The notes under the pieces are model-generated. The model saw only the letters and a list, made by a program, of their open reading frames with translations, was not told the origin of the DNA and searched no databases. This document shows positions 1-11,321 of a DNA stretch of 64,000 nt, in pieces (the first letter of the stretch is position 1; each line of letters opens with the position of its first letter). The stretch is from NCBI RefSeq assembly GCF_032854445.1, contig NC_088307.1, positions 3,102,001 to 3,166,000 of the forward strand, given 5' to 3'. This DNA is from Liolophura sinensis (lineage: Eukaryota; Mollusca; Polyplacophora; Chitonida; Chitonidae). A program made the translations under genes and the position numbers.

Positions 1-919
1 ACGTATGGACTGCGAAACACACAGTCTATCGAATCATTCACTATATTATATTAAATAATATATCGTTGCTTCGCGGAGCTCAGCAAATATCATTATTTTT
101 GAAGCCTAGTTATATGATACGATTAACGATGTGCTCTTCTATAAATTCGTCGTTTATCGTGAACAAGGTCGTGTCCACAAAAATGAGAATGATTAAACAT
201 ATTTTAAAACTATTGAATTCTGTAATTTAAAAGTAAGTACAACTCTGTAACGGAAAATAGAACTAAAAGGGAAATATATATGAAATCTGCAATCAGTTGT
301 AAACGAAACACGTCTTTTATTTTGTTCTAAACAAGCTAGCCACGTGAAAGGTGAGATACAAAACATGACAAAGGGAATATTTCTACTTTGTAGGAATTTA
401 GCAGATCGTGTTTCGTCACAAAACTATTTACGTAAAACATTCATTTTCATTTGAGAATTTAAATGCAGGATTTCATGCATTGGACTTGCGAATAAATATA
501 TTTTGGAGAGTGTACAAGCATGTTCTAGAAATCTCTTCTATATATACCCTATTTCTTTCTCATTTTTTGGGACACATGGTCTGCTATTTTAGCCAATGTA
601 CAATTACCTGTAGCAGGAATATTTAATTTCTTTTGTTTTTCACATAGTTTGTCCATCTAATGAACAACATATTCATATCTTTGCTTCTCCATATAATTGG
701 GAGAGAAATGTAATTCTTTGCTTTCAACATAACTAATATCTGTCCCACAAATTAGAAGAACTAAGGTATGCCTTACACTAGGGCTTAGCCTGAGGTTAGG
801 CCGTGTCACACAAACTCGCAAACTGGCCAAATCGTACCCCAAATTCAGTGGATTCGCACCCAAAGGACTGAAAGTAAGTCGTACGCAGTCCTAATTTATA
901 TTGAATACACTATTCATAG
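1..919. other. AT-rich unique DNA, no gene seen
   Basis: No repeat family, RNA gene or coding region could be supported here. The longest open frames are about 70 codons, lack recognisable domains and have ordinary AT-rich composition. Confidence 0.5.
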
Positions 920-1048
920 TTCCTCGCACCTGTGTTCCTCGCACCTGTGTTCCTCGCACCTGTGTTCCTCGCACCTGTGTTCCTCGCACCTGTGTTCCTC
1001 GCACCTGTGTTCCTCGCACCTGTGTTCCTCGCACCTGTGTTCCTCGCA
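920..1048. repeat. 15-bp minisatellite, about 8.5 copies
   Basis: Eight full copies and one partial copy of TCCTCGCACCTGTGT follow one another almost without change. Because 15 is a multiple of three and the unit has no stop, open frames run across it on both strands (peptides of repeated CVPRT or RGTQV). These are consequences of the repeat, not evidence of a gene. The near-perfect identity suggests recent expansion. Confidence 0.95.
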
Positions 1049-2028
1049 AGGAACTAAATGCTGAATTATGTCGATTCTTAAAGTTTAAAGTACTACTGGA
1101 CATTAAAACTACCATATCTGAAGGCTGGATACATTTTTCATTTTTTATACTGAAATCTTCTTCAGTGCCTATCTCTCCTGAGTTAAATTCGTTTGGTTTT
1201 CACTTCCAGTACTCTAGTCACCAAGAGAAGGCCGATGATTGGCTCAGTCCGGCTTTATCACTACGAAACTATGAATTCTGAAAGTTAAATTCATGGGCTA
1301 TAACTTACTTAAGGAACATCTATTGCATCTTTCAAATGGTAGCGACAATGATGGAAAATTCTTACTTTTTTGCATCTCCTCTCGATGGTCAGACACAGTC
1401 TTGGCAGAAACTCCTTGACATTGACTTAATGATGTTGGTCTGGTTGTTGAAAAGTGTAGTACACGAGTTATCCTGGGAACAACTGGGGTCCCAAAGCTCG
1501 TGTGGTGGTGATGCGCGACGTCTTCGTCGCGGTCAGTCACACTTCAGTGACAGCGGCCTGAAGTAGAACGTGTGCAGCACTCACCTGGTTTCAAGAGTCG
1601 ACTAAAAGCCCTCTCTGTGGGGCTCCCAAATATACAGGTATTGAAAAGTAGATCAGATTAATACTCGTCTGTTATGGTGCCGGAGTAACTCTGTCAATGG
1701 TCAAATACGTCAATAAATACGGCGTTGAACACCAACGAAATAAATAAATAAATACGTCAATAAAGTGGTTGTCAGATCGACCGTAAATAATGAATAAATA
1801 AAGATCTTTCAATATGAAACATTACCTCATTTGAAACTTTAAACTATTGCCATTCATTCAGTTGAACAGAAAGCCAATCCAGTTCGAATCTGACAGAGGG
1901 TACACATATAATATCCTGTACGTTTGGTGGACGAATTGATGGGATATGCCCGTCTCCGTCACATGGATTGCTCTGTTCAATGACGAGTGAACAGGTGGAG
2001 AGTGGGAAGCATGATTATTAACATGCTG
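1049..2028. other. Unique DNA with a decayed SINE tail
   Basis: Mostly unique sequence. Around 1,710-1,775 the phrase 'ggcgttgaacaccaacgaaa' followed by TAAA repeats resembles the 3' tail of the SINEs found elsewhere in the window, on the + strand. No gene supported. Confidence 0.4.
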
Positions 2029-2852
2029 GGATGTTGGCTGATGAGTCATGACAATATAGGGCGGATGTTGACTGATGATCCATGACAATATAGGGAGGAT
2101 GTTGACTGATGATCCATGACAATATAGGGCGGATGTTGACTGATGATCCATGACAATATAGGGCGGATGTTGACTGATGATCCATGACAATATAGGGAGG
2201 ATGGCTGATGAGCCATGACAATATAGGGAGGATGTTGACTGATGAGCCATGACAATATAGGGAGGATGTTGGCTGATGAGCCATGACAATATAGGGCGGA
2301 TGTTGACTGATGAGCCATGACAATATAGGGCGGATGTTGACTGATGATCCATGACAATATAGGGAGGATGTTGGCTGATGAGCCATGACGATATAGGGCG
2401 GATGTTGACTGATGATCCATGACAATATAGGGAGGATGGCTGATGAGCCATGACAATATAGGGAGGATGGCTGATGAGCCATGACAATATAGGGAGGATG
2501 GCTGATGAGCCATGACAATATAGGGAGGATGGCTGATGAGCCATGACAATATAGGGCGGATGTTGACTGATGAGCCATGACAATATAGGGAGGATGGCTG
2601 ATGAGCCATGACAATATAGGGCGGATGTTGACTGATAATCCATGACAGTATAGGGCGGATGTTGACTGATGATCCATGACAATATAGGGCGGATGTTGAC
2701 TGATGATCCATGACAATATAGGAAGGAAGTAATTGCCGACTGAGGAGCCGTGATAGTGCGTAGGATGTAGACTGAGGAGCCATACTAGTGCGTAGGATGT
2801 ATACTGAGTGCTCATGATCGTGTGGAGGATGTAGACTGATTGGCCATCTATA
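2029..2852. repeat. 34/31-bp minisatellite with decayed right edge
   Basis: About 20 copies of a 34-bp unit (GGATGTTGACTGATGATCCA plus TGACAATATAGGGC), interspersed with a 31-bp variant missing three bases (GGATGGCTGATGAGCC...). From about 2,722 to 2,852 the units are strongly diverged, as expected at the edge of an array. The minus strand has no stop codon in any of its three frames, giving three overlapping 265-278 codon frames that encode the same peptide cycle out of phase. I regard these as repeat by-products. Confidence 0.95.
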
Positions 2853-4250
2853 ACTCACTTTCATTCTAGACCAGTTGTTCATATGTAAATGCTTAAGTGT
2901 AAAAACTTACACACCCACCTCCGCCTCACATCCCCCGCCCCCTTTTTCCCCCGTCCCAGTATCACTCCACTAGGTTGAAGCTCACTCTATTTGTAATAAG
3001 ACAACATATTTGATGATCTTCTGTTTTTATGTCATATAGAAACTATGTACTATGTACTATGTACCAACCTGACCTACCCTGTTATATAATGGACGGATCC
3101 ACAGTTTGGAAAGGTCGTTTGGCGTACAACCATTGCCATTCATCCCCGAATTGTCGTTAGAGTAACTCTCACGTTTTAGACCTTTTTAACTCTGGAGCAA
3201 GTGTACAGTTTCCTACATTTGTTGAACTGTTATGAACGAGTGTGGATTCCTGTTGAGCATGGAGCATATTAAATCCGTTCTTTCCTAACTTGCTGAAGTG
3301 TAAACGGTACGGTTGGAACTTTTATTCCCTCTGGAGAAGCCTCCTGCATGCTGTCTTCAGCGCATGCGTAAGGTCATTCCGCCCAGGCGATGGTGGTGCT
3401 CGCTTATTACATTCAGTTGTGTTTAGATTTTAAGGGAATAATCACACAAAGCGATTTGTCACACCCTCTCGTCGAATGCGACAAATGAAATGAAACAGGA
3501 TACGTCCATTTGATAAGCCACGTTCAGATAATGCGATGTGTTGAATGAGACACTGACATTACATATAGCGTGTGTTCTGTTTTTATTACAATAGTCGAAT
3601 TCAACACGTCGGTTGGATAATTGCACCGCTTGAGCGCGGCTTTACAAGGAATATTGTATCTAAGTTATGAATTATTGCGTGACATGGGGAAAGCTGATAT
3701 TCTCTACACCTTTAGGACTTACTGATTCTTCTGGAATGGAAATTGCTCCGGTAACCAGACACTTTCACGAATGACCGAAGAGTGGAATGGAGACTGAAAA
3801 CCGTATTGCATTGTGAATTAGTTTTGGGTCTGTGAACAAATTTGGTGTGACTGGCCACAAAATTAACATGGTATCGTGACTTGAGTACTGAATGACTGAG
3901 GATGTGTCTTAGTACTTAATTGTGTTTTATTGAGTGTGTGATTTTGTCAATCCCTGAGTGAGAAAATGACTGAGTTAGAGGATGTTTATTGTAGTAAGGA
4001 ATTGAGTGACGATAGGCATCTTGGTTTTTCAGGTAGGATTGTTTAGGTTTGCTCTTGTTTCAACCATGTGAAATATCAACACAGGTTGGGTGTGTGGTAA
4101 GGACTAATAAACGTTAATTGTCAAGTACTAACAAAAGTAAAGGATAGTCACTATATGCTCATAACACCACCTAACAACGATCAATCATCTTCAGTGGTAT
4201 TTCTTACCAGAGCGAAGACATTGATACATTAATCCAATGTATGCTCATGC
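2853..4250. other. Unique DNA with two short dispersed-repeat pieces
   Basis: At 3,238-3,400 lies a fragment of the family also seen near 10,050, 18,850 and 44,150 ('gcatattaaatccgttcttt' and a later 'ggtcattccgcc'). At about 3,700-3,850 is a piece resembling 10,635-10,760 and 47,420-47,580 ('aggactta/gactaattct.ctggaatgga'). No gene supported. Confidence 0.5.
3238..3400 (+). repeat. Dispersed repeat family Q, fragment
   Basis: Shares 'gagcatattaaatc.gttctt', a '...cttttat.cc.ctttgg' block and 'gtcattccgc' with copies at about 9,480-10,220, 43,680-44,330 and (inverted) 18,790-19,240. No coding capacity or terminal structure was recognised; family identity unknown. Confidence 0.6.
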
Positions 4251-4400
4251 CACAAAAGTGCTGCCGCCACTAAAATGTCATGTCGAAGACACCAGACATG
4301 ACACCACACCAAGTCACATTATACTGACACCCGCCAAGAGAGGCAGCAACAAGTACCATTTTTAAAGTCCCTGGTATGACCCGACCCGGGTTGATGCGGG
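4251..4400 (-). repeat. SINE fragment (gtgag-tail family)
   Basis: Contains 'gacaccagacatgacacca', 'attatactgacac' and 'tatgacccgacccgggttga', phrases that also occur in order in the SINE copies near 15,870-16,195 and 29,044-29,165. It is a decayed internal and head portion without the 3' tail. Confidence 0.6.
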
Positions 4401-4519
4401 GTGTGATATATCAGTTGATGGCTATGATAAAATTGTATTAGATCTTATGTGGGTTTGTGTAAAAACAATTTGTTCCTCTTTAGTCCTGTTTACATTTAAA
4501 ACACTGGACCACATGTAAG

Positions 4520-4860
4520 TGAATGAGTGAGTGAGTGAGTGCTTGGGGTTTAACGTCGTACTTAACAATATTTCAGTTATATGACGACGAAGGTGTCCTT
4601 AGAGTGTATGTAATGTGCCTTCTGTTGCAGGACGGATTTCCACCGCTCTTTTATCTAGTACTGCTTCACTGAGACGACTTACCGAAGGCAAGAACCCACC
4701 TCACCCGAGCCATTATACTGACACGGGTCAACAAATCGTTGCACGTCGTAGCATGAATCCCCTTCATGCTGAACGCCAAGGGGAATTGACCCTGGATTGA
4801 CCCTGGATCTATCGCGCCCGAATAGAGGACATCCCGCTTCGCCACTACCTCGACCCTTCT
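4520..4860 (-). mobile_element. tRNA-derived SINE (gtgag-tail family)
   Basis: Read on the minus strand, this starts with a tRNA-like head (B-box-like GATCCAGGGTCAATCC region) and ends in '...cgacgttaaaccccaagc' followed by CTCAC repeats. The body ('gacgacgaaggtgtcctta', 'gcaggacggatttccaccgc', 'gagccattatactgac') matches the full copy at 49,183-49,543. It abuts the inverted-repeat patch that follows. Confidence 0.8.
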
Positions 4861-5154
4861 AATACAGGGCGAAAAGTGAGATGACAAGGTAACCAGGCAG
4901 CGAGATAGCAAACCGAGGACTTACCTCGCTACCTCGCTTTGCTGCCTCACTACCTGGCTGTTTGGCTGACTCGCTACCTCGCCCTTTGCACAGGCCGAGG
5001 CACCGAGGCACCGAGGCAAAGAAGCGATTCTGCGATGCGAGGCAAAGAAGCGATTCCGCGATGCGAGGCAGAGAGATTATGTTGAGCTCGCTACCTCGCT
5101 TCTCTTCATCGCTACCTGACTGCCACGCCCTGTATTATAAAGGTCGAGGTGGCG
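4840..5154. mobile_element. Possible MITE with about 30-bp inverted repeats
   Basis: The left arm 4,840-4,871 (CGCCACTACCTCGACCCTTC, then TAATACAGGGCG) and the reverse complement of the right arm 5,126-5,154 (CGCCACCTCGACCTTTATAA, then TACAGGGCG) match apart from one 2-bp gap and a few mismatches. The 250-bp interior is rich in CTACCTCG and its complement-like CGAGGCA, including a direct 'cgaggcaaagaagcgatt' duplication. No coding region. I could not define a target-site duplication, so mobile-element status is inferred from the inverted repeats only. Confidence 0.5.
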
Positions 5155-5717
5155 AGGCAGCCAGATCTCCTCTATCGGCTTCCATAGATACATGCATAAA
5201 TCAATCTGCACAAATTAATTGTCAGTATTATTGCAAACTTGTCTTGACAGTTCGACGTTTCTAATCGCTGTATTATGACATTAATATATCGTGTACAATC
5301 CCAGCACTGAACTTAATGAATGAAGGAATGATTAAGGCTTCTGATAATAATTCAGTCATATTGTGGCTACTGGACTCAGTACGTACAATGATTTAGACCT
5401 ATGCATTTATTTGATTGTTGTTTAACGCCATGCTAAATAGCATTTCACTTCTACGATTTCGGCTATCCTCTTTGACACGTTACTGACAACATTTCGCACG
5501 TCTGAGATACAGATATACACACCACACTGGTGGGAGACAAATGGTTGTCAACAAACGTTAGACTGCTCGACCCAGCATACAAGCGTCGTCTATAGCTATT
5601 TGTCACCAAAGATCAACGAACAGCGACAGCGGTTTTTGTACATGATCCCTGCTCGAGCCCGGGATTGAATCCGTGCGTACCATATCCTTGTAATTAGAAG
5701 ATTTTCAATCGATTTTA

Positions 5718-5982
5718 TTTATTTATTTATTTGATTGGTGTTTTACGCCGTACTCAAGAATATTTCGCTTATACGACGGCGGCCAGAATTATGGTGGGAG
5801 GAAACCGGACAGAACCCGGGGAAAACCCACGACCATCCGCAGGTTGCTGGCAGACCTTCCCACTTACGACCGGAGAGGAAGACAGCATGAGCTGGACTTG
5901 AACTCACAGCGACGGCATTGGTGAGAGGCTCTTGGGCCATTACGCTCCGCTAGCGCGCTAACCAACAGAGCCACGGAGGCCC
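5718..5982 (-). mobile_element. Full-length tRNA-derived SINE with 13-bp TSD
   Basis: Flanked by perfect direct repeats TCAATCGATTTTA at 5,705-5,717 and 5,983-5,995. On the minus strand it runs from a tRNA-like head (GGCCTCCGTGGCTCTGTTGG with A box, then GAGTTCAAGTCC as B box) through 'ccggtttcctcccacca' to the tail 'cggcgtaaaacaccaatc' and (AAAT)n. Standard target-primed insertion product; no coding capacity. It lies in the X half of copy A, so it is younger than that repeat. Confidence 0.95.
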
Positions 5983-7685
5983 TCAATCGATTTTAAATGC
6001 AGAGTCACAATCACTTCCCCGATAATCATCTCAGAATAAGAAAGGAGGAATATAAAGTTTTGTCATCAAAAAAGAAAAACAAGAAAAAAAGAGAAAGTGT
6101 AAAGATTGAGTGTTTTTGACATTTTTTGTTGCAAATGTTTAAATACTAAAATACAAAATGTAATCTACACAAATCAGTGACAAAGTCTACTGATAAGTTG
6201 AACTAGACGTTTTCTAGATCTTGACCAAGTAGTTCATCAGGTACTGTGTAAAAGGCTGAGGTCTCAACCCGTGAAAAGTTCTTGGAGCTGGTTTTAAACA
6301 TCACCCAAATGAATAATAATAAATAATAATAGCCCAAAAGAAAAAAAATAACTCAAAAAAAAAATAAATAAATAAATAAATAAAAAAATTAAAGAAGGCC
6401 GTGGAAAATAGCAGTGCATTTGGTATCTTCTTGCAAGTAGTGTCATGTATATCAAAAACTAAAGCTACAGAAACATTTAAGTTTGAATACAAAACGTGAA
6501 AATATCTGTCTGGCAACGCATTTACTCTTGTTTTCAAATTACTAATAGTTAGTAGGTTTTGTAGATTATAACACCGCTTTTAAGACATTTTCCACAGTGT
6601 CATTATATCTGGATGCTGATAAGAATGATATGCGCTTTGCTTTAATTCGCTAAAGTTGATTGCAATCATCTTCGGTAGAAGCAGTTCAGTAATTTCTTGT
6701 CAAATTCTTTTTACTTTAGGGAAGGAAGAATGTGAGAGCAAAATGGCCGATCATTTGTATCGATGTTTAAAGGTAGGCATACCTAACTCTGCTTCAGGTT
6801 GACCTCCAGTCGGTAACATGGGTGTCTCCCACTCAGCTTAGGCTGACGAGATCAAAAGAAAAACACTGGAAATATCAAAATGTACATCTTTCTCTTTCTA
6901 TCGAAAGGAAATATTGGAGGACCTGTTATTTATATGTTAAAGTAAATGGTGTATTGTTGGATGCTTCTGACTGTGAGTTCATGGTTTGACCCTGAACTGT
7001 AGAAAGTCTCAGACGGTTCAGATTGCTCAGTATGAAGTAAATGGTTAGATTCCGTCCAGGATTCCAGCAATGACCAATCTGTGGCTGCTGCAAGGACTAC
7101 TTATCGCCACTTTATAGTCCAACTCGGTTAGCGGAATCCTATAACGTTGAGACGAAGTATTTATGTAAATACGGAATCGATAGGGACTTATCCGGTGACA
7201 AATTTGCACTTTGGATTCCTTCATATTGTGTGTCATGGGGTGTGACTGTGAACCGTTACCAGTGTGCGTCTGTCAAGCGTCTCCACGGCGTCTGGCCGTC
7301 TCTCCACATGTCCAGACAGGCGGATTAATATTACATGCCAGACCGCTGCTTTGGAATATCCGGAGATTTGCGTATGATATCTGGGTATGTTTGCTGAGGA
7401 ATTGGCCTCGATGATCAATACATGTACTGTGTTGTGTGTTGAAATTGTGGACTAGGTGTCTGGCTGAATCGCTAACATTCGCTGACAATCGCTGACAAGT
7501 AGTATTACCATGTGATTCATTTAGAAATGTTGTTCTCACAGAAAATGCTATGTGTAGGCAATGTTAAGATGCACTTAATTACTTTTGTGGTAAGTTTTTG
7601 AATCCAGAGATAAGTTGGCTGGAGTTAGCAATAAGACTGGCATGTAGAGATAAGAACGCCATGTAGAGATAAGAACGTCTGTCTG

Positions 7686-7933
7686 TTTTATTTAATATGA
7701 TTGGTGTTTTACGCCGTGCTCAAGAATATTTCACTTATACATTATGGTGGGTGGAAACCGGGCAGAGCCCGGGGGAATCCTACGACTATCCGCATGTTGC
7801 TGGCAGACCTTCCCACGTACGGACGAAAAAAGAAGAAGCCTGCATGAGCTGGACTTGAACTCACAGCGACCGCATTGGTGAGAGGCTCCTAGGTCATCAA
7901 GCCGCGCTAACCGACTGAGCCACGGAGGCCCCC
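7686..7933 (-). mobile_element. tRNA-derived SINE with TSD
   Basis: Same family as the copy at 5,718-5,982, nested in the Y half of copy A. Direct repeats TCTGTCTG flank it at 7,678-7,685 and 7,934-7,941. Head (CTCAGTCGGTTAGCGCGGC) and tail (ACGCCGTGCTCAAGAATATT in complement) are both present, with a small internal deletion after the tail. Confidence 0.92.
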
Positions 7934-8349
7934 TCTGTCTGGTTGAGGATGTGCACTAAAGATGTACATCACCCGAGAACAACCAAAGTGACACTCAGGC
8001 CCCTTTGTGAACTGTACACTGTAAGCTACTCTGCAGCAAGACCCCAAGGAAACAGTAGTGACCTGACGGATGACATTTAATCAACGAGCGGAGACGACAG
8101 GCATCCAGCTAGAATCTGGCTCAATGACCTTATGCGAAGATTACAACATTAATTATAAACCATAAGTTATTTGTCTATTAGGAATGTCGACATGGTTTTA
8201 TCTGACACCGTTTTAAGCTAACGACATCTTCTCTTTTGCAAGTAATTAGTCAGTTTTTTGTGTGTACAATTTTGTTTAAGGGCTAAAAGTTAAATTACAT
8301 ACTTCCGTTATAAGGGGAAAGAAACATCAAAAGCGAAAAGGTTAAATCC

Positions 8350-8595
8350 TGCTCATCACGTCCTCAGAGTCCGCAGCAACGTTTACTGCAATTTCTAAAC
8401 ACTTCCCTGTGTACAGTGCAAACAGCCGAGGAGATTCTCAAACTTTTATCCCTTATTTACCACGAACTCTTCACGCTAAAGTAACAGATTGAATGACACA
8501 TCACCTGTCGGCAGATGCTGGCAGTAATACAGAACCACAGGAATACTTGACTGTGTGGAAAAAGCATTTCTTTTTATGCTTTCCACACTGAGTCG
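8350..8595 (+). repeat. Dispersed repeat family Z
   Basis: 'gcaaacagccgaggagattc', 'ttatcccttatt' and 'cctgtcggcagatg' recur at 18,320-18,560 (+), 20,455-20,635 (-) and in part at 26,080-26,190 (-) and 12,270-12,300. In this copy it directly follows copy A of X-Y. Function and class unknown. Confidence 0.65.
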
Positions 8596-8719
8596 TGCTC
8601 ATTGCGAAATACATGGCCTCTCAAACAAATCGTCTCGCCGTGGTATCACAGGACCGGCTGAGCAACGAGGTTGTAGACTCGAAACTCGCTATCGCTGTAT
8701 TTGGACTGGTGCTTACAAT

Positions 8720-8978
8720 TATTCATTCATTCCATTATTCTTTAATGTAAAACTCAAGAATATTTTAGTTGGCGGTCAGTATGGGAAGAGGGAAACCGTG
8801 GAAACGAACTTCGGAAACGGCCACAAGGATTTCGTCTACACTGCCAAAAAGGCACCACTAACGGTAAGAGCTGTAAAATTCAATTTTTTTTTTATCCAAG
8901 ACCGGGTTTGAAAAGGCACCTCGTGACACTTAGCTATTGAAACTCAAGCGCCTAAATCACTCGACCACAGCACCCTCT
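8720..8978 (-). mobile_element. tRNA-Leu-like SINE, diverged
   Basis: The minus strand begins AGAGGGTGCTGTGGTCGAGT, like a leucine tRNA A box (TGGTCGAGTG), followed by a variable-arm-like spacer and TTTTCAAACCCGG as B box. The other end contains a SINE tail ('ttcttgagttttacattaaa'). Related to 19,931-20,282. Confidence 0.65.
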
Positions 8979-9480
8979 AGTCTACTTGTAAAGGTAACGT
9001 AAGGAAGTAAGTATCTGGTCAAGGCCGTTGGTTCACCCTGAACACGCTCAAAATTCCTCCACACAAAAATGGGACCACCGTCATATAAGCAAAATGTTTC
9101 TTGTGGCGTGGCTGTAAATATCAGTGAATTAAATAATTGAATCAAATAATTATTTCTCTTCTTGTCTAAGAAATTGCGTCGTTAAACATCGTAGATCTAT
9201 ACTTCTTTCATAAAGTCAAGTATCGTAACTTTCACAAGATAACGTGTGTTTACTGCATTGCAGACTAAGGTCATTCTTTATTAGCTACCCGTGTCGATTG
9301 TTTTCGCAACAAAATGCTGGTAGCTGAAATATTCTTGAGTACGACGCATAACTCCAGTCAAGTAAATAAATAAATAGTAGCCGTCTTATATAATGGAAGT
9401 ATCTATTTTTTTAATCTCTCAATGGCATTTTAACTTCGTGTGGATAAAATTGCGACTTGACACTTCAGCAATCCTGAAGG
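8979..9480. other. Unique DNA
   Basis: No gene or confident repeat. Near 9,330-9,375 'attcttgagtacgacg' followed by AAATAAATA is a short SINE-tail remnant on the + strand. Confidence 0.4.
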
Positions 9481-10220
9481 GAACATGAACTCCTTCTGAA
9501 ACTGAACTTCACATAATGATTTCCATTTCCTTTGTGTATAAGGGGAGGAATATATCTAGTGATGTAGAACATATAAAAAGCTTGCAAAAGGGAATGGCTT
9601 TGGCAAATGTTTGAATAATGTGTTATTACATCAGTACAAGATTACAGGACTCCGTATTCTCTTCATATCTTCAGTCCATAATCTGAAGCAATACAAACGC
9701 TCTATTTCTAGTTTTTATCCAAGCATATCTATCACTCACGACGTGATCATGTTTAACTGCGAGCCTATTATGTCATCTTGGATCAGTTGTGAAGTCCCGT
9801 AACTGTTACATAACTACTCCTTCCAGCCATGAGCTCTTCGCCAAATCCTAATCACAGTTGATACAAGATCTAATGTTATTGTAATCCGTTACATTTATTT
9901 ATTTATTTATTTATTTATTTCATTGGCGTTTTACGCCGTACTCAAGAATATTTCATTTGCACGACGGGAGCCAGCATTATGGTGGGAGGAAACCGGGCAC
10001 AGCAAGGGGAACCATTACATTTATTGACTAACTATGAGTGTACATACCTTCCGGTTATGAACTATACTAAATCTGTTCTTTCAGTACTTGCCAAAATATA
10101 ACCTATAAGGCTGCCACTTTTATCACCTTTGGGCAAATCTGACCTCGCGTGAGATTATGCTAACAGGCTTGGGTCATTCCGCCACAGTGGTACAAAGTCC
10201 AAGGTGACCTCGAGCGTACT
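9480..10220 (+). repeat. Dispersed repeat family Q
   Basis: Aligns by eye with 43,680-44,330: shared 'gaagcaatacaaac.ctc.at', 'cacgacgtgatcatgtttaa'/'cacgtgattatgtttaact', 'cataact', 'ataaccta.agggctgccact' and 'ggtcattccgc'. It also matches the inverted copy at 18,790-19,240. Interrupted by a truncated SINE. No coding capacity recognised. Confidence 0.75.
9898..10014 (-). mobile_element. 5'-truncated SINE with TSD
   Basis: Only the 3' part of the SINE is present (from 'ggtttcctcccaccataatg' to (AAAT)n on the minus strand). Direct repeats TTACATTTATT (9,889-9,899 and 10,015-10,025) flank it. The insertion splits family Q, and uninterrupted Q copies confirm the empty site. Confidence 0.85.
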
Positions 10221-10289
10221 TAAACGGAAGATTAAACGGAGTCGTTGTACATTTATGGGCATATTTAGCGTAATATCCTCATTGTTTCT

Positions 10290-10515
10290 GTATTTCCCTT
10301 TGAATTTAGCGATGATCGATATCTTAACAAATGGTGGAAACCGAAGTGCCCAGAGAAAACCAAATACCCTCGTCATGTACATGAACCTGACAAACGTTCC
10401 CACCATTGTCCCATCCCAGATCAGAGATCAGTTATACCTCTCTATTGCAGATTCTAGTAATAGAACGGGATTTGAATCACAGCCTGCAAGTGGAATCTCC
10501 TCTGTAACATTCGTC
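10290..10515 (-). repeat. Diverged SINE
   Basis: 'ggtggaaaccgaagtgccca' followed by a head-side 'cgggatttgaatcacagcct' (B-box complement) is the usual order of a SINE in reverse orientation, heavily mutated. A similar copy lies near 63,690. An overlapping 106-codon open frame is not credible as a gene. Confidence 0.5.
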
Positions 10516-10868
10516 TGTTTGTAGGAACTATCTGTGCGGATGCTCCGTGATGTGAATGAAATATTATAACCGAGTACTTTAGTAGGAATATTTTGTCCAC
10601 GTGTGAATTATTCCGCGATGTGAGGAACAGCGCACAGTTTTAGGACTGACTAATTCTACTGGAATGGAAGTATGTTCAGACGACCAGAAGCTTTGGGCAG
10701 CCGCCCATGGATATAATGGACCGTGATTGATAGCCGTGTGATAATATTAATTAGTTTCGAGTGTGTGCAGGTAAGTTGGTCAAATCGCTGTGATATAAAC
10801 GTTCTGTCATGCCGTCCAAATGATGTTAACAATGTTACATCTCATGATAAATCTGCTATATCGAGAAG
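10516..10868. other. Unique DNA with family K fragment
   Basis: About 10,635-10,760 resembles 3,700-3,850 and 47,420-47,580. No gene seen. Confidence 0.4.
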
Positions 10869-11321
10869 GGTAAGTGATGGTAGGTAAATGATGGCAGGTA
10901 AGTGATGACAGGTAAATAATGACAGGTAAATGATGGTAGGTAAGTGATGGCAGGTAAATGGTGGCAGGTAAATGGTGGCAGGTGGATGATGACAGGTAAA
11001 TGATGGCAGGTGGATGATGACAGGTAAATGATGGCAGGTAAGTGATGACAGGTAAATGATGGCGGGTTAGTGTTGACAGGTAAATGATGGCAGGCGGATG
11101 ATGACAGGTAAATGATGGCAGGTAAGTGATGACAGGTAAATGATGACAGATTAGTGATGACAGGTAAATGATGACAGATTAGTGATGACAGGTAAATGAT
11201 CGCAGGTGGATGATGACAGATAAATGATGACAGGTTAGTGATGACAGGTAAATGATGACAGGTTAGTGACGACAGGTAAATGATGGCAGGTTAGTGATGA
11301 CAGGTAAATGATGACAGGTAT
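10869..11321. repeat. 14-bp minisatellite
   Basis: About 32 tandem copies of GGTAAATGATGACA with variants (AAG/TTA/GGA at positions 3-6, GGC for GAC near the end). Alternating variants such as GGTAAATGATGGCA / GGTAAGTGATGACA give a weak 28-bp superperiod. Confidence 0.95.

Larger units (their letters stand above)
5180..8335 (+). repeat. Composite repeat X-Y, copy A
   Basis: Non-coding dispersed repeat of about 2.6 kb plus two nested SINEs. Matches copy C (21,955-24,700, inverted) over its whole length, from 'atgcataaatcaatctgcac' on the left to 'ttccgttataaggggaaaga' on the right, and copy B in blocks. The X half (to about 6,780) includes an old embedded SINE (about 5,405-5,690, minus) and 'gttagtaggttttg'. 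The Y half includes 'tagtccaactcggttagcgg', 'tacggaatcgatagggactt' and 'gagcggagacgacaggcatc'. No protein domain found; termini do not identify a known superfamily. Confidence 0.75.

Noticed and set aside
5940-5982. True tRNA gene
   Set aside because: A-box and B-box motifs here and in other copies belong to SINE heads; the cloverleaf is incomplete and the copies carry SINE bodies and TSDs.
8555-8911. 118-codon frame as a gene
   Set aside because: It overlaps family Z and a Leu-like SINE in reverse orientation.
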